Source: Candidatus Pantoea persica
Lineage (GTDB): Bacteria; Pseudomonadota; Gammaproteobacteria; Enterobacterales; Enterobacteriaceae
Direction: 5' to 3'
Length of the DNA: 64,000 bases
NCBI RefSeq assembly: GCF_013753875.1
Contig: NZ_SMDS01000010.1
Location: 248,001-312,000, forward strand
Both the position numbers and the translations under genes were made by a program. The notes under the pieces are model-generated. The model had not been told where the DNA came from. It made no database searches and saw only the letters and a list, made by a program, of their open reading frames with translations. Below, one piece after another: positions 30,985 to 39,774 of this stretch. Positions within the stretch are counted from its first letter, which is position 1. Every line of letters begins with the position of its first letter.

Positions 30985-31260
30985 AACGGGCTGGCTGCGG
31001 CCAGCCGTCACGACAGCCAGGAGTTCCTCAGTCTCGACGATGAGTTTCATCGCCTGATTTCCGAGAGCATCGACTGCGCGCTGGCGTGGGAGACGGTGGA
31101 AAATATCAAAGCGGCGATGGACCGGGTGCGCTTTCTGACGCTGAGCGAGGTTTCGCCGTCGGAGAGCCTGATTGAGCAGCATGAAGAGATCCTGTCGGCA
31201 CTGAAAAATCACGATGCCGATGCGGCGAAGCGGCGATACGCCGCCATCTGCAGAAGATGA
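30985..31260 (+). pseudogene. C-terminal scrap of a GntR/FCD regulator (UxuR-like)
   Basis: One frame reads FLSLDDEFHRLISESIDCAL, DRVRFLTLSEVSPSESLIEQ and HEEILSALKNHDADAAKRRY. The D..FH..L and L..H..I..AL...D...A pattern is the metal/ligand-binding FCD domain of the FadR subfamily. The winged-helix DNA-binding half and the end are missing. Placed right after the mannonate-type genes, it is probably what is left of their regulator. Confidence 0.65.
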
Positions 31261-31342
31261 TTTTTTCGATTACGCCCATCGCCGAGCGCAACAGCGAGTG
31301 GTTCGAGTCGCCCAGATCCCGCAAGCGTAGCAGACAGAAAAA

Positions 31343-31369
31343 GACCAGCGCTCTGCTGGCCTTTTTTTA
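31343..31369 (+). terminator. Rho-independent terminator
   Basis: CCAGC / GCTGG stem with a short loop followed by seven T residues, downstream of the regulator scrap. It would end the mannonate operon transcript. Confidence 0.6.
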
Positions 31370-31588
31370 TGACGCTCCGGCGAGCAAGCCCGCTGAATCC
31401 GTCGACAAATACGCAGTTAAACCACCACTAGGCCCGTCATATGCCTGTCGACAAACACACCAGATTAAGCCGTCGGCGGCGAAGCCAGCTCGCGCACGGC
31501 CAGCGCGCAGGGCCTGGGAGCAGGCCCGAGTATGTGAACCAAGACCGAGCACTGCCAGTGCGGGAAATGGCGAGCAAGCCAGGCTTAA
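31370..31588. other. Spacer with degenerate short repeats
   Basis: About 220 bases between the terminator and the fbaB stop. GCGAGCAAGCC occurs twice (about 31380 and 31571), TGTCGACAAA-like words twice (about 31399 and 31447), and GGGCCTGGGAGCAGGCCC can fold into a hairpin. I see no gene. Confidence 0.35.
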
Positions 31589-32152
31589 TCAGGCAATGGT
31601 GATCTCTTTGGCCAGATAAACATCCTGCACCGCATTGATTAGCGCCACGCCATCCTTCAGCGATTTTTTAAACGCCTTGCGCCCCAGAATCAGCCCTATG
31701 CCGCCCGCATGCTTGTTGATAACCGCAGTGCGCACCGACTCGGCGATATCCGTCTCCCCTGCCGAGGCGCCGCCGGAGTTGATCAGCCCGGCGCGCTCCA
31801 TATAGTAGTTCGCCAGCTGGTAGCGTACAAGATCGATCGGATTGTCGCTGGTCAGCGTGCTGTAGACGCGCTCGTCGGTATGGCCGAACTTCACCGCCTT
31901 GTAGCCGCCGTTGTTGTCCGCCAGATTCTGCTTGACGATATCCGCGCCCATGGTCGCGGCCAGATGGTTGGCCTGCCCCGTGAGGTCGGCGCTGACATGA
32001 TAGTCCATGCCCTCTTTTTAAAGTCGCTGGTAGCCGGTGCCGGCAAGGCGGCCGGTATTGTACAGCGTCTGCATATTGCGCAGCAGCGCCATGCAGCGGT
32101 GTTGAAGCAGCACGTCTGCGTCCTGGCCCAGCAACAGTACGATATCCGTCAT
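31589..32152 (-). pseudogene. fbaB: FbaB, class I fructose-bisphosphate aldolase, internally deleted
   Basis: Schiff-base aldolase. The start MTDIVLLLGQDADVLLQHRC is family-like, but about 28 residues are missing before LRNMQTLYNTGRLAGTGY. After that a second deletion of roughly 130 residues and a TAA near 32017 lead straight to [20 protein letters not shown]. The C-terminal 139 codons are clean, including [28 protein letters not shown] (a Schiff-base-region Lys) and the end [14 protein letters not shown]. Half of the barrel is gone. A class II aldolase elsewhere presumably serves glycolysis. Confidence 0.9.
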
Positions 32153-32299
32153 GTTAACTCCTGTCAGAATGGGGAAATGAACCGGCGCGCACCGGTTCGC
32201 ACCCCCTCATCCTGGACATCTCAGGATCGCGATGCAAATTGCTGACTCCATTTTTCAGACGGATCCACAGCAGAATGTCGCGCCCGCCCACCGGATGCC

Positions 32300-33100
32300 C
32301 TACCACCAGCGGTGAAAATGGTGCACCGGCCCAATCCCCTTGCCCACTTCAAGCGTATCGGCCTGTATCAGCGCCTGCTGCAGCCAGGCTTTGGCCTCGC
32401 GCAGCGTCTGCGCCCAGTCGGCATGACGCGGCCGCAGCGCGGCCAGCGCGGCGGAGAGCGAGCAGCCGGTGCCGTGGGTATGGCGCGTATTGACGCGCGG
32501 CGCGGTAAAGCGCGTCGCGCCGTCGCGCGTGATCAGCCAGTCCGGGCTTTCGCTGTCGCCGAGGTGGCCGCCTTTTATCAGCACCGCCTGACAGCCGAGC
32601 GCCAGCAGTGCTTCGCCCTGCGTCAGCATGGCGTCTTCGCTGCGCGCCGGGGCGCAGTCGAGCAGCGCCGCCGCTTCCGGCAGGTTGGGCGTGATCAGCG
32701 ACACCTGCGGCAGCAGCCGCTCGCGCACGCTGGCAACCGCGTCTGGCGACAGCAGCGGGTCGCCGCTCTTCGCCACCATTACCGTATCCAGAACCACAAA
32801 CGGGATGTCGGCTCGTTTCAGTTGCTGTGCCACCATATCTACGATAGCGGTTTCCGCCAGCATGCCGATTTTCGCCGTATCGATGCGCACGTCGCTGAGC
32901 ACCGAATCGAGCTGCGCGCCGACGAAGTCAGGATCGATGCGGTAAACCGACTGCAAGCCGCAGGTGTTTTGCGCCACCAACGCGGTAATCACGCTGGTGC
33001 CGTAGGCGCCGAGCGCCGAGAAGGCCTTGAGATCCGCCTGGATCCCGGCGCCGCCACTGGGATCAGTGCCGGCAATGGTTAAGGCGTTGATGCGATTCAT
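32300..33100 (-). CDS. thiD: Hydroxymethylpyrimidine/phosphomethylpyrimidine kinase
   Basis: Phosphorylates HMP and HMP-P for thiamine synthesis and salvage. 266 residues, the E. coli length, intact. [20 protein letters not shown] carries the substrate-binding start. [15 protein letters not shown] is internal. [20 protein letters not shown] holds the anion hole and the Cys/Asp end of the ribokinase fold. The start overlaps the thiM stop (ATGA at 33097-33100), so both are coupled and controlled by the TPP riboswitch ahead of thiM. Its clean state among pseudogenes suggests thiamine metabolism is under selection. Confidence 0.96.
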   Translation of the reverse strand: MNRINALTIAGTDPSGGAGIQADLKAFSALGAYGTSVITALVAQNTCGLQSVYRIDPDFVGAQLDSVLSDVRIDTAKIGMLAETAIVDMVAQQLKRADIPFVVLDTVMVAKSGDPLLSPDAVASVRERLLPQVSLITPNLPEAAALLDCAPARSEDAMLTQGEALLALGCQAVLIKGGHLGDSESPDWLITRDGATRFTAPRVNTRHTHGTGCSLSAALAALRPRHADWAQTLREAKAWLQQALIQADTLEVGKGIGPVHHFHRWW

Positions 33101-33891
33101 GCGCGCGCCTCCTGTGCCTGCTGCCACAGGGCATCGATCAGCAGCGTGGCGAAGCTGCCCGGCGCGTCCGTCTGCGCGGCGGCGCGTTCGCCCGCGCCCC
33201 CCATCACGCGACAGGCGCTGGCGACGTTGCTCAGCCGATCGCCCGGCAAACTGCAAAAGGCGGCCGTCACGGCGGAGAGCGCGCAGCCGGTGCCCACCAC
33301 GCGCGTCATCAGCGCACTGCCGCCCGCCACGCTCAGCGTGCGCTGCCCGTCGGTGACGTAATCGACCTCGCCGCTGACCGCCACGATGGTCTGGTGCGCC
33401 TGCGCCAGTGCGCGCGCCGCATCCAGCGCCGCCTCCGCCTGGTGACGCGTATCGACGCCGCGCCCGCCTGCGTCCCGCTGGGCCAGTGCCAGGATTTCCG
33501 AGGCGTTGCCGCGCACCGCGGCCGGCCGGCGCGCCAGCAGCTGCTGGCAGAACGCGCTGCGCAGCCGCAGCGCACCTACCGCCACCGGATCGAGCACCCA
33601 GGGCGTCTGCGCTGACTCGGCGGCCTGTACCGCCGCCAGCATCGCGTCGCGACGGTCGCGCGTCAGGGTACCGATGTTGATCAGCAGCGCGTCGGCGACA
33701 GCGGCGAACTGCGCCGCTTCCTCGGGATCGATCACCATGGCGGGCGAGGCGTGTAGCGCCAGCAAAACGTTGGCGGTGAGGTTCTGTACCACATCGTTGG
33801 TCATGCAGTGCACCAGCGGCTGGCGCTGAACGAAGCGGGCGAGAAGGGGCGCGAAGTGCGCGTCGGAAAAGCGTTGAGGTTGAAGGATCAT
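33097..33891 (-). CDS. thiM: Hydroxyethylthiazole kinase
   Basis: Phosphorylates the thiazole alcohol, a salvage step to thiamine phosphate. 264 residues from ATG 33891 (E. coli 262), preceded by GGGAGTGAT. An upstream in-frame start at 33936 would sit in the riboswitch expression platform and is less likely. [54 protein letters not shown] and the [15 protein letters not shown] anion hole are present. It is first gene of a thiM-thiD operon. Confidence 0.96.
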   Translation of the reverse strand: MILQPQRFSDAHFAPLLARFVQRQPLVHCMTNDVVQNLTANVLLALHASPAMVIDPEEAAQFAAVADALLINIGTLTRDRRDAMLAAVQAAESAQTPWVLDPVAVGALRLRSAFCQQLLARRPAAVRGNASEILALAQRDAGGRGVDTRHQAEAALDAARALAQAHQTIVAVSGEVDYVTDGQRTLSVAGGSALMTRVVGTGCALSAVTAAFCSLPGDRLSNVASACRVMGGAGERAAAQTDAPGSFATLLIDALWQQAQEARA

Positions 33892-33939
33892 TATCACTCC
33901 CAACCGGCGAACAAGAAGGCGAATGCGGTCAGGCATCTG

Positions 33940-34019
33940 ACTTCCCTACGCTGGCATTATCCAGATCAGGTAATACGGGTATTTCTCAGCCTTCACGCAG
34001 AAGGGCACCCCGAGTCGTG
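33940..34019 (-). promoter_or_regulatory. TPP riboswitch (thi box) of thiMD
   Basis: On the minus strand the leader reads ACTCGGGGTGCCCTTCTGCG, then GAAGGCTGAGAAATACCCGT and ACCTGATCTGGATAATGCCA, ending GCGTAGGGAAGT. These are the conserved CUGAGA pyrimidine-sensor loop and the GGAUAAUGCCAGCGUAGGGAA pyrophosphate arm. It is nearly identical to the E. coli thiM aptamer. About 50 nt separate it from the thiM start, so it probably acts on translation initiation. Confidence 0.95.
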
Positions 34020-34645
34020 TGTTACGCCAGCAGCATAGGAGAGGCGGACGCTGAAAGCAACTCCCCAACCCCGAAAGAGAGGTATTACCAGTTAGTGCCC
34101 GTCTGCATGATCTCGATCAACCAGCACGCGGTGAAAAAAAGGCCTAATGCTGCGGGTTTAACGTTCAGCGGATAACGACACAACAACTTATATTATATCG
34201 ATAGCAAAGAACTGAGCCAAGAGATGCGCCGCCCCTTCAGCGAACGAAACGCCCGTCTCCACACCAGCGGTGCCTGAGCACCGCTTGCCCGTGCTATCGC
34301 GACGTATCCCGTGAATTTCACGGCGTTTTAACGTTTTACTCACCTCTACCCGTAGCAGAGGAGCCCGATAAAATTTTTCTCGCTTATCCCACACCGTCAC
34401 CGCTGGCAGGATATTCATATCGCACGCGCCAGCGCCCAGCGGCCGGTGCTACTTTTCCACCTTTGTTTCCGCCCGCTGCCGCACCTGCTATGCCGTTATC
34501 CATCGCGTCTACTATCGCGATATTAGCGATACGCAGGCGCGATGCTGGCTGGGCTAGAGGCGCCGGTTAATTAGACGCAGGCGGGTGACGGTTCTGACGT
34601 CAACATGTTAAGTTGATGTTATCTAACCCAGACTCTGTGTTCACC
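34020..34645. other. Unassigned 0.6-kb region with strong palindromes
   Basis: No frame here is recognised. AGCGGTGC-CTGA-GCACCGCT (34266-34285) is a perfect 8-bp stem. CCGTGAATTTCACGG (34309-34323) is a near-perfect palindrome. CTCT...AGAG and ATCGCGATATTAGCGAT-like words follow. A minus-strand frame of about 76 codons (34418-34188) has no family that I know. It could be a decayed gene or a structured spacer. Confidence 0.4.
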
Positions 34646-35589
34646 ATGTCCAGCCTGCTTGGTACCCTTACGCATCAGATTTACCTTTCCGCTCCGCTGT
34701 TTGTGCTAATTTTTCTTGGCTACGCGCTGACGCGGTTCGGCAAGTGGCCGGTCACTATCAGCGAAGGGATGAACCGCTTTGTCTTTAACGTCGCCCTGCC
34801 CTGCATGCTGTTTCGCGTAATGAGTGACTTCTACAAAAGCCCGCCGGTGGATATACGGCTGCTGCTGGCTGCTGATTTTTATTCTTGGGCGCGTGCTGGC
34901 CGCGCGCCTGCTCAGGCTCGACGGCGTTGCCGGCACGGCTTTTGCCCTCGGCGGCATCTTTTCCTATAACGTAATGCTCGGCATTCAGGTGGCGACGGTG
35001 CTGCTCGGCCCGCAGGCGCTGCCCTCGGTGGCGCTGGTGCTGGTGTTCAACAGCCTGATCCTCTGGACGCTGCTGACGCTGTCGGTGGTGTGGGCGAAAC
35101 AGGGCAGCGTTTCGCTGCAGGGCATCGGCGGCACCCTGCTCGGCGTGGCAAAAAGTCCGCTGATTATCGGCATCCTCAGCGGCACCGCCTGGAGCGTGTT
35201 AAAGCAGCCGCTGCCGACTATCGCCGCCGAGCCGCTGCGCATGCTGGGAACTATCGCCGCGCAGCTGTCGCTGGTGACGCTCGGCATGAGCCTAGCGCAC
35301 TACCGCATGCGCGACGGGCTGCGCGAAAGCTATACCATCCGTTTGCTGAAGCTGTTTCTGCAGCCGATGACCGTCTGCGCCATTGCCTGGCTGGTGCGTT
35401 TGCCGCCGCCGGAGAGTCGAGTAGTGGTGCTGCTGGGATCGATGGCGGTGGGCGTCAACGTCTACCTGATATCGCTAGAAGTTCAACGTGCTGACCGGCC
35501 CGGCGGCGGCCAGCATGCTGTTTTCAACGCTGTTTGCGGCGGTCACTACGCTGCTGTGGATGCTGCTGATGACGCTGGCGGGCTACTAA
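34646..35589 (+). pseudogene. AEC-family (auxin-efflux-carrier-like) transporter, frameshifted
   Basis: Ten-helix BASS-superfamily permease for organic acids. From ATG 34646 come MSSLLGTLTHQIYLSAPLFV and GMNRFVFNVALPCMLFRVMS. A slip near 34870 moves the rest to a long second frame with GIFSYNVMLGIQVATVLLG and the core AKSPLIIGILSGTAWSVLKQ, MLGTIAAQLSLVTLGMSLAH. A second slip near 35480 displaces the end [20 protein letters not shown], stop 35587-35589. Two lesions in 944 nt. The substrate is not inferable. Confidence 0.83.
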
Positions 35590-35625
35590 AAAACCGCCCT
35601 GGGACAGCGGTCCCGGGGCGGTTTT
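35589..35625. terminator. Bidirectional terminator, AEC gene / ahpF
   Basis: AACCGCCCTGGGAC...GTCCCGGGGCGGTT forms a stem of about 14 pairs, with an A run before and a T run after, between two convergent genes. Confidence 0.85.
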
Positions 35626-35639
35626 CAGCCGGTTTGGTG

Positions 35640-37196
35640 CGGATCAGGTAATCAAAGGCGCTGAGCGAGGCTTTGGCGCCTTCGCCGCTGGCGATGATGT
35701 CTTCTTATAGGGCACTGTGGTGCAGTCGCCAGCAGCGAACACAGCCTTTCAGGCTGGTTTCGCATTTGGCGTCGATGAGGATTTCGCTCATCCATCTTGT
35801 TGAGCTCTACCGCGCCTTCCAGCCCGTTGGTGTTCGGCAGCAGACCAATCTGCACGAAGATACCGCTCAGCGCGATATCGTGCGCCGTCTGGTTGGTGCG
35901 ATCGATATAGGCTAGACCGGTGACTTTGCTGCCGTCGCCTTTCACTTCAGTGTTCTGCGCGTTCAGGATCGCGTCAACGTTTCTCAGGCTGCGCAGCTTG
36001 TTCTGCAGCACCTGGTCGGCGCGTATTTCGCCGGCGAATTCCAGCAGGGTCACGTGCTCGACGATGCCCGCCAGGTCAATTGCCGCTTCCACGCCGGAGT
36101 TGCCGCCGCCGATAACTGCGACGCGCTTGCCTTTAAACAACGGGCCGTCACAGTGCAGGCAGTAGGTAACGCCCTTTGTGCAATACTGCTCTTCGCCCGG
36201 CACGCCCATGTTACGCCAGCGCGCGCCGGTGGCGATGCTGCTGCTGCGTGATTTTAGCACTGTGCCTGATGCAGTTTCCAGCGTGTGCAGGCCGCCCTCT
36301 TTCGCCGCCGGAATCAGCTTGATGGCGCTCTGGGTGTCGATCACATCGACGTTATAGTCGTCAATGTGTACGCGCAGCGCGTCAGCCAAGCTTGGCGCCT
36401 TCGGTTTTCTGCACGGAGATATAGTTTTCAATGTCTACGGTGTCGAGCACCTGACCGCCGAAACGCTCGCCCATCAGGCCGGTGGCGGATGCCTTTACGC
36501 GCCGAGTAGATCGCCGCCGCCGCGCCCGCCGGGCCGCTGCCGACGATCAGCACTTTATAGGCGTCGCGCTTGTTCAGCTCTTCCGCCGCGCGCTTCTCGG
36601 CGTTGGTGTCGACCTTACCGCCGATCTCAGCGAGGCTCATGCGGCCCTGACCGAACTCTTTGTCGTTCAGGTAGACCGCCGGCACGCCCATTACGTTGCG
36701 CTCGGTAATTTCATTCTGGAACATGCCGCCGTCGATCGTAGTGTGCGAGACGCACGGGTTGATAATCGCCATAAGGTTCAGCGCCTGCACCACGTCGGGG
36801 CAGTTGTGGCATGAAAGCAAGTAATAAGTCTCGAAATGCAGGTCGCTGTCGAGCGACGCGACCTAGTCCAGCAGGCTCTGCGCTTCTTTCGATGGATGAC
36901 CGCCGGTTTGCAGCAGCGCCAGCACCAGCGAGGTAAATTCATGACCCATCGGCGAACCGGCAAAGCGCGGACCGCTGTGCGAGCCAGGGTTAGTAATCAG
37001 AAAAGAGGGCTTGCGCACCGGACGATCGTTCTCTTCGCGGAAGCTGACTTTATCAGACAGGCTTGCGACATCCGCCAGTAAATCGCGGATCTCCGCTTAC
37101 TTTGGCGCCATCATCCAGGGTGGAGATCAACTCAACAGGCTTGGTTAATTTCTCAAGATAGGCCTTGAGCTGAGTTTTTAAGTTAGTGTCGAGCAT
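35640..37196 (-). pseudogene. ahpF: AhpF, alkyl hydroperoxide reductase flavoprotein subunit, broken
   Basis: AhpF passes electrons from NADH through FAD and two disulfides to AhpC. From ATG 37196 ([20 protein letters not shown]) the frame breaks near 37100, and near 36865 and 36830. The N-terminal redox pair lies at [17 protein letters not shown]-binding [20 protein letters not shown] is followed by a slip near 36490. A third frame has [20 protein letters not shown] (second redox pair, CxxC, with Leu where E. coli has Pro) and a slip near 35780. The native end [14 protein letters not shown] has lost its stop, so the frame runs into the terminator. Length about 518 codons, as in E. coli (521). 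Confidence 0.9.
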
Positions 37197-37268
37197 AGTG
37201 AGTTCCTGTCAGAAGAAATCGGGTACCGCAGCACCCGATTGAGAAAGATCGAAAAGCCAGTACGGAAA

Positions 37269-37832
37269 TTAGATTTTGCCGACCAGGTCCAGAGATGGAG
37301 CCAGGGTGGCGTCGCCTTCTTTCCATTTAGCCGGGCAAACTTCGCCTGGGTGAGCAGCAACGTACTGTGCCGCTTTCACTTTACGCAGCAGGTCAGACGC
37401 GTCGCGACCAATGCCTTCAGCGGTGATTTCGATCGCCTGGATGATGCCTTCCGGGTCAACGATAAAGGTACCGCGATCCGCCAGACCTTCCGCTTCGCGC
37501 ATGATTTCGAAGTTGCGGGTCAGCGCGCCAGTCGGGTCGCCGATCATCGCGTACTGGATTTTCGCGATGGTGTTAGAAGAACCGTGCCAAGCTTTGTGGG
37601 TAAAGTGGGTGTCGGTAGAGACAGAGTAGATATCTACGCCCAGTTTCTGGAATTCTTCGTAGTGGTCAGCCACGTCGCCCAGTTCAGTCGGGCAAACAAA
37701 GGTGAAGTCAGCTGGATAAAAGAAGAAAACACTCCATTTACCTTCAACATCTTTCTCAGTTACTGAGATAAACTCGCCGTTTTTAAACGCAGCGTTTTTG
37801 AACGGTTTGATTTTGGTATCAATGATAGACAT
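37269..37832 (-). CDS. ahpC: AhpC, alkyl hydroperoxide reductase peroxiredoxin
   Basis: Typical 2-Cys peroxiredoxin that reduces H2O2 and organic peroxides. 187 residues, intact, with the E. coli length. The peroxidatic Cys lies in [20 protein letters not shown] (about residue 47), and the resolving Cys in [20 protein letters not shown] (about 166). The catalytic Thr and Arg are in place (PTGALTRN). Its usual reductase AhpF, encoded 72 bases downstream, is destroyed, so AhpC would need another electron donor (thioredoxin or glutaredoxin systems) or has another role. The leader 37833-37980 should hold an OxyR-type promoter. I do not name a site. Confidence 0.97.
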   Translation of the reverse strand: MSIIDTKIKPFKNAAFKNGEFISVTEKDVEGKWSVFFFYPADFTFVCPTELGDVADHYEEFQKLGVDIYSVSTDTHFTHKAWHGSSNTIAKIQYAMIGDPTGALTRNFEIMREAEGLADRGTFIVDPEGIIQAIEITAEGIGRDASDLLRKVKAAQYVAAHPGEVCPAKWKEGDATLAPSLDLVGKI

Positions 37833-38051
37833 CTGAAGTCCTCCGCTAAAAGTTGCGGTCTACCTTACAGTATTTTCGGGCTAACTTCTAATACGCAGAA
37901 GTTATCAATCAGATAATGAAAGCTATCAAAGTAGTGAAACGCGCCGCCAGAGGCGCCGACCGCGCATTTTACACGCAAAGCACCTTAATTTAACGCGGTT
38001 TATCTTTTCCCGACAGAGCTGCTAACTTTGAAGAAAAGAGGCTGAGAGAGC

Positions 38052-38504
38052 TTGTTTGTGCGAATACGTTCTTTTTACCGAAGCGGATCGGCCGTTTCTG
38101 CGCACGCTGTTTCTGGCCGCGTGCCGGCACAACTGGCGCTAGCTCGACGACAGCCATTGGCAGCTGGAATATTTCGACAGTGTTATTCTCGGCGAGACGG
38201 TCTGGGTGGCCATCGCGTCGGCTTCGCCGGCGTGCTGGAGAATGACAACTTTTTGCACAACCTCTATGTCGCTCCAGCGTATCAGGGTCAGGGCGTGGGC
38301 AGCGCGCTGCTAGAAAAGGTGCCGTCGCGCTTTCGCAGCACCGGCGCGCTGAAGTGCCTGCTGACGAATAAGGCAGCACAGGGATTTTATCTGCAGCGCG
38401 GCTGGAAGATCATCGCGCAGGGCGAGAGCGAGCAGGGAAAAAAATATGTGCTGATGCACTTTGTGCTGGCGTTGTCCCTCGACGCCAGCGCAGATCGGCG
38501 CTAA
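38052..38504 (+). pseudogene. GNAT-family acetyltransferase, frameshifted
   Basis: The start region (VLFTEADRPFLRTLFLAACR) contains a TAG at about 38141. After WQLEYFDSVILGETVWVAI the frame slips near 38205. GFAGVLENDNFLHNLYVAPA and YQGQGVGSALLEKVPSRFRS, the acetyl-CoA-binding R/Q-x-x-G-x-G/A motif, follow in the next frame, then NKAAQGFYLQRGWKIIAQGE. The stop lies inside the end of mrp on the other strand. About 150 codons, normal for the family. The substrate is unknown. Confidence 0.75.
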
Positions 38505-39613
38505 AGCGCGCGGAAGGCGATATCCCCTGGGATCACCTCGCCCTGCCAGTAAAGCCGCGCCGCGACGCGGCCCGCCAACTGACGGTAGAGCGCGGTAAAT
38601 TCGCTGTCGGGACGACGGATCACCGTCGGCTCGCCGTCGTCGAGATCTTCGCGCAGGTTAATGTGCAGCGGCAGCTGCACCAGCAGCTGGGTCTGGTAAT
38701 CCGGCACCAGCTTTTCCGCGCCGCCGGTGCCGAAGATCGGCTCGTGAAAGCCGCAGCGGCTGCAGATATGGATGCTCATGTTTTCCACGATGCCGAGCAC
38801 CGGCACGCTCACCTTTTCGAACATCACGATGCCTTTGCGCGCGTCGAGCAGCGCAATATCCTGCGGCGTGGTCACCACCATCGCGCCGGTCACCGGCACG
38901 TTCTGCGCCAGCATCAGCTGAATATCGCCGGTGCCCGGCGGCATATCCAGCACCAGATAGTCGAGATCGGGCCAGAGCGTTTCGTTGAGCAGCTGCATCA
39001 GCGCCTTGCTCGCCATCGGGCCGCGCCACACCATGGCATTATCGTCCGTCACCAGATAGCCGATGGAGTTGGTAGCGAGGCCGTGCGCCATAATCGGCGC
39101 CATATGGGTGCCGTCCGGCGACGTCGGGCGCTCGCGCTCGGTGCCCAGCATCGTCGGCACCGACGGGCCGTAAATATCGGCGTCAAGAATGCCGACACAC
39201 GCCCCTTCCGCCGCCAGCGCCAGCGCCATATTGACGGCGGTGCTCGATTTGCCCACCCCGCCTTTGCCGGAGCTGACGGCGATAATGTTCTTCACCCCGT
39301 TGACGCCGGGCTGGCCTTTGACTCGCTTCAGCGTGGCGATATTGTGGCGCAGCCGCCAGTCGATCGCCTGAGCGCCGGTCAGGCGCAGCAGCTCGGCGCT
39401 GGTCTGCGCCTTCAGGGTGTCAAAGGCGCTGTTCCAGGCGAACGGCATCGAGAGTTCGATATGCAGTTTGCCGTCGAGCAGCGCCACGTGGTGCAGCGCT
39501 TTCAGCGCGGTAAGGTTGCGTTCGAGGGTCGGGTGCTGGAAGCCGCCTAACACGCCCATAACCACGGCGCGCAGGGCTTCAGGTGAATGTGGTGCCCGGG
39601 ATTGTGCTGTCAT
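38501..39613 (-). CDS. mrp: Mrp/ApbC, Fe-S cluster carrier ATPase
   Basis: P-loop scaffold that delivers Fe-S clusters. 370 residues (E. coli 369), intact. MTAQSRAPHSPEALRAVVMG begins the DUF59/MIP18-like domain. The deviant Walker A IIAVSSGKGGVGKSSTAVNM follows at about 107-126. LDADIYGPSVPTMLG and LVLDMPPGTGDIQLMLAQNV are the switch regions, and ICSRCGFHEPIFGTGGAEKL carries the CxxC that holds the cluster. The start at 39613 is chosen over an in-frame ATG 18 codons upstream for its fit to the family and the GGAGTGGGG ahead. It is divergent from metG, as in E. coli. Confidence 0.96.
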   Translation of the reverse strand: MTAQSRAPHSPEALRAVVMGVLGGFQHPTLERNLTALKALHHVALLDGKLHIELSMPFAWNSAFDTLKAQTSAELLRLTGAQAIDWRLRHNIATLKRVKGQPGVNGVKNIIAVSSGKGGVGKSSTAVNMALALAAEGACVGILDADIYGPSVPTMLGTERERPTSPDGTHMAPIMAHGLATNSIGYLVTDDNAMVWRGPMASKALMQLLNETLWPDLDYLVLDMPPGTGDIQLMLAQNVPVTGAMVVTTPQDIALLDARKGIVMFEKVSVPVLGIVENMSIHICSRCGFHEPIFGTGGAEKLVPDYQTQLLVQLPLHINLREDLDDGEPTVIRRPDSEFTALYRQLAGRVAARLYWQGEVIPGDIAFRAL

Positions 39614-39774
39614 CCCCACTCCTTTTTTATTTTCTGTCGCTGGGTTCAGCGATAACAAAACAATCATATCAGATGTCGACGCGGACGACGTCAGGACGCC
39701 TTGTGTTTACGCCTGCCAGGGCATGGGTTACCATCTAAGCTCGTTTTTTCAATCAACAGAAAGCTACGCAAATT

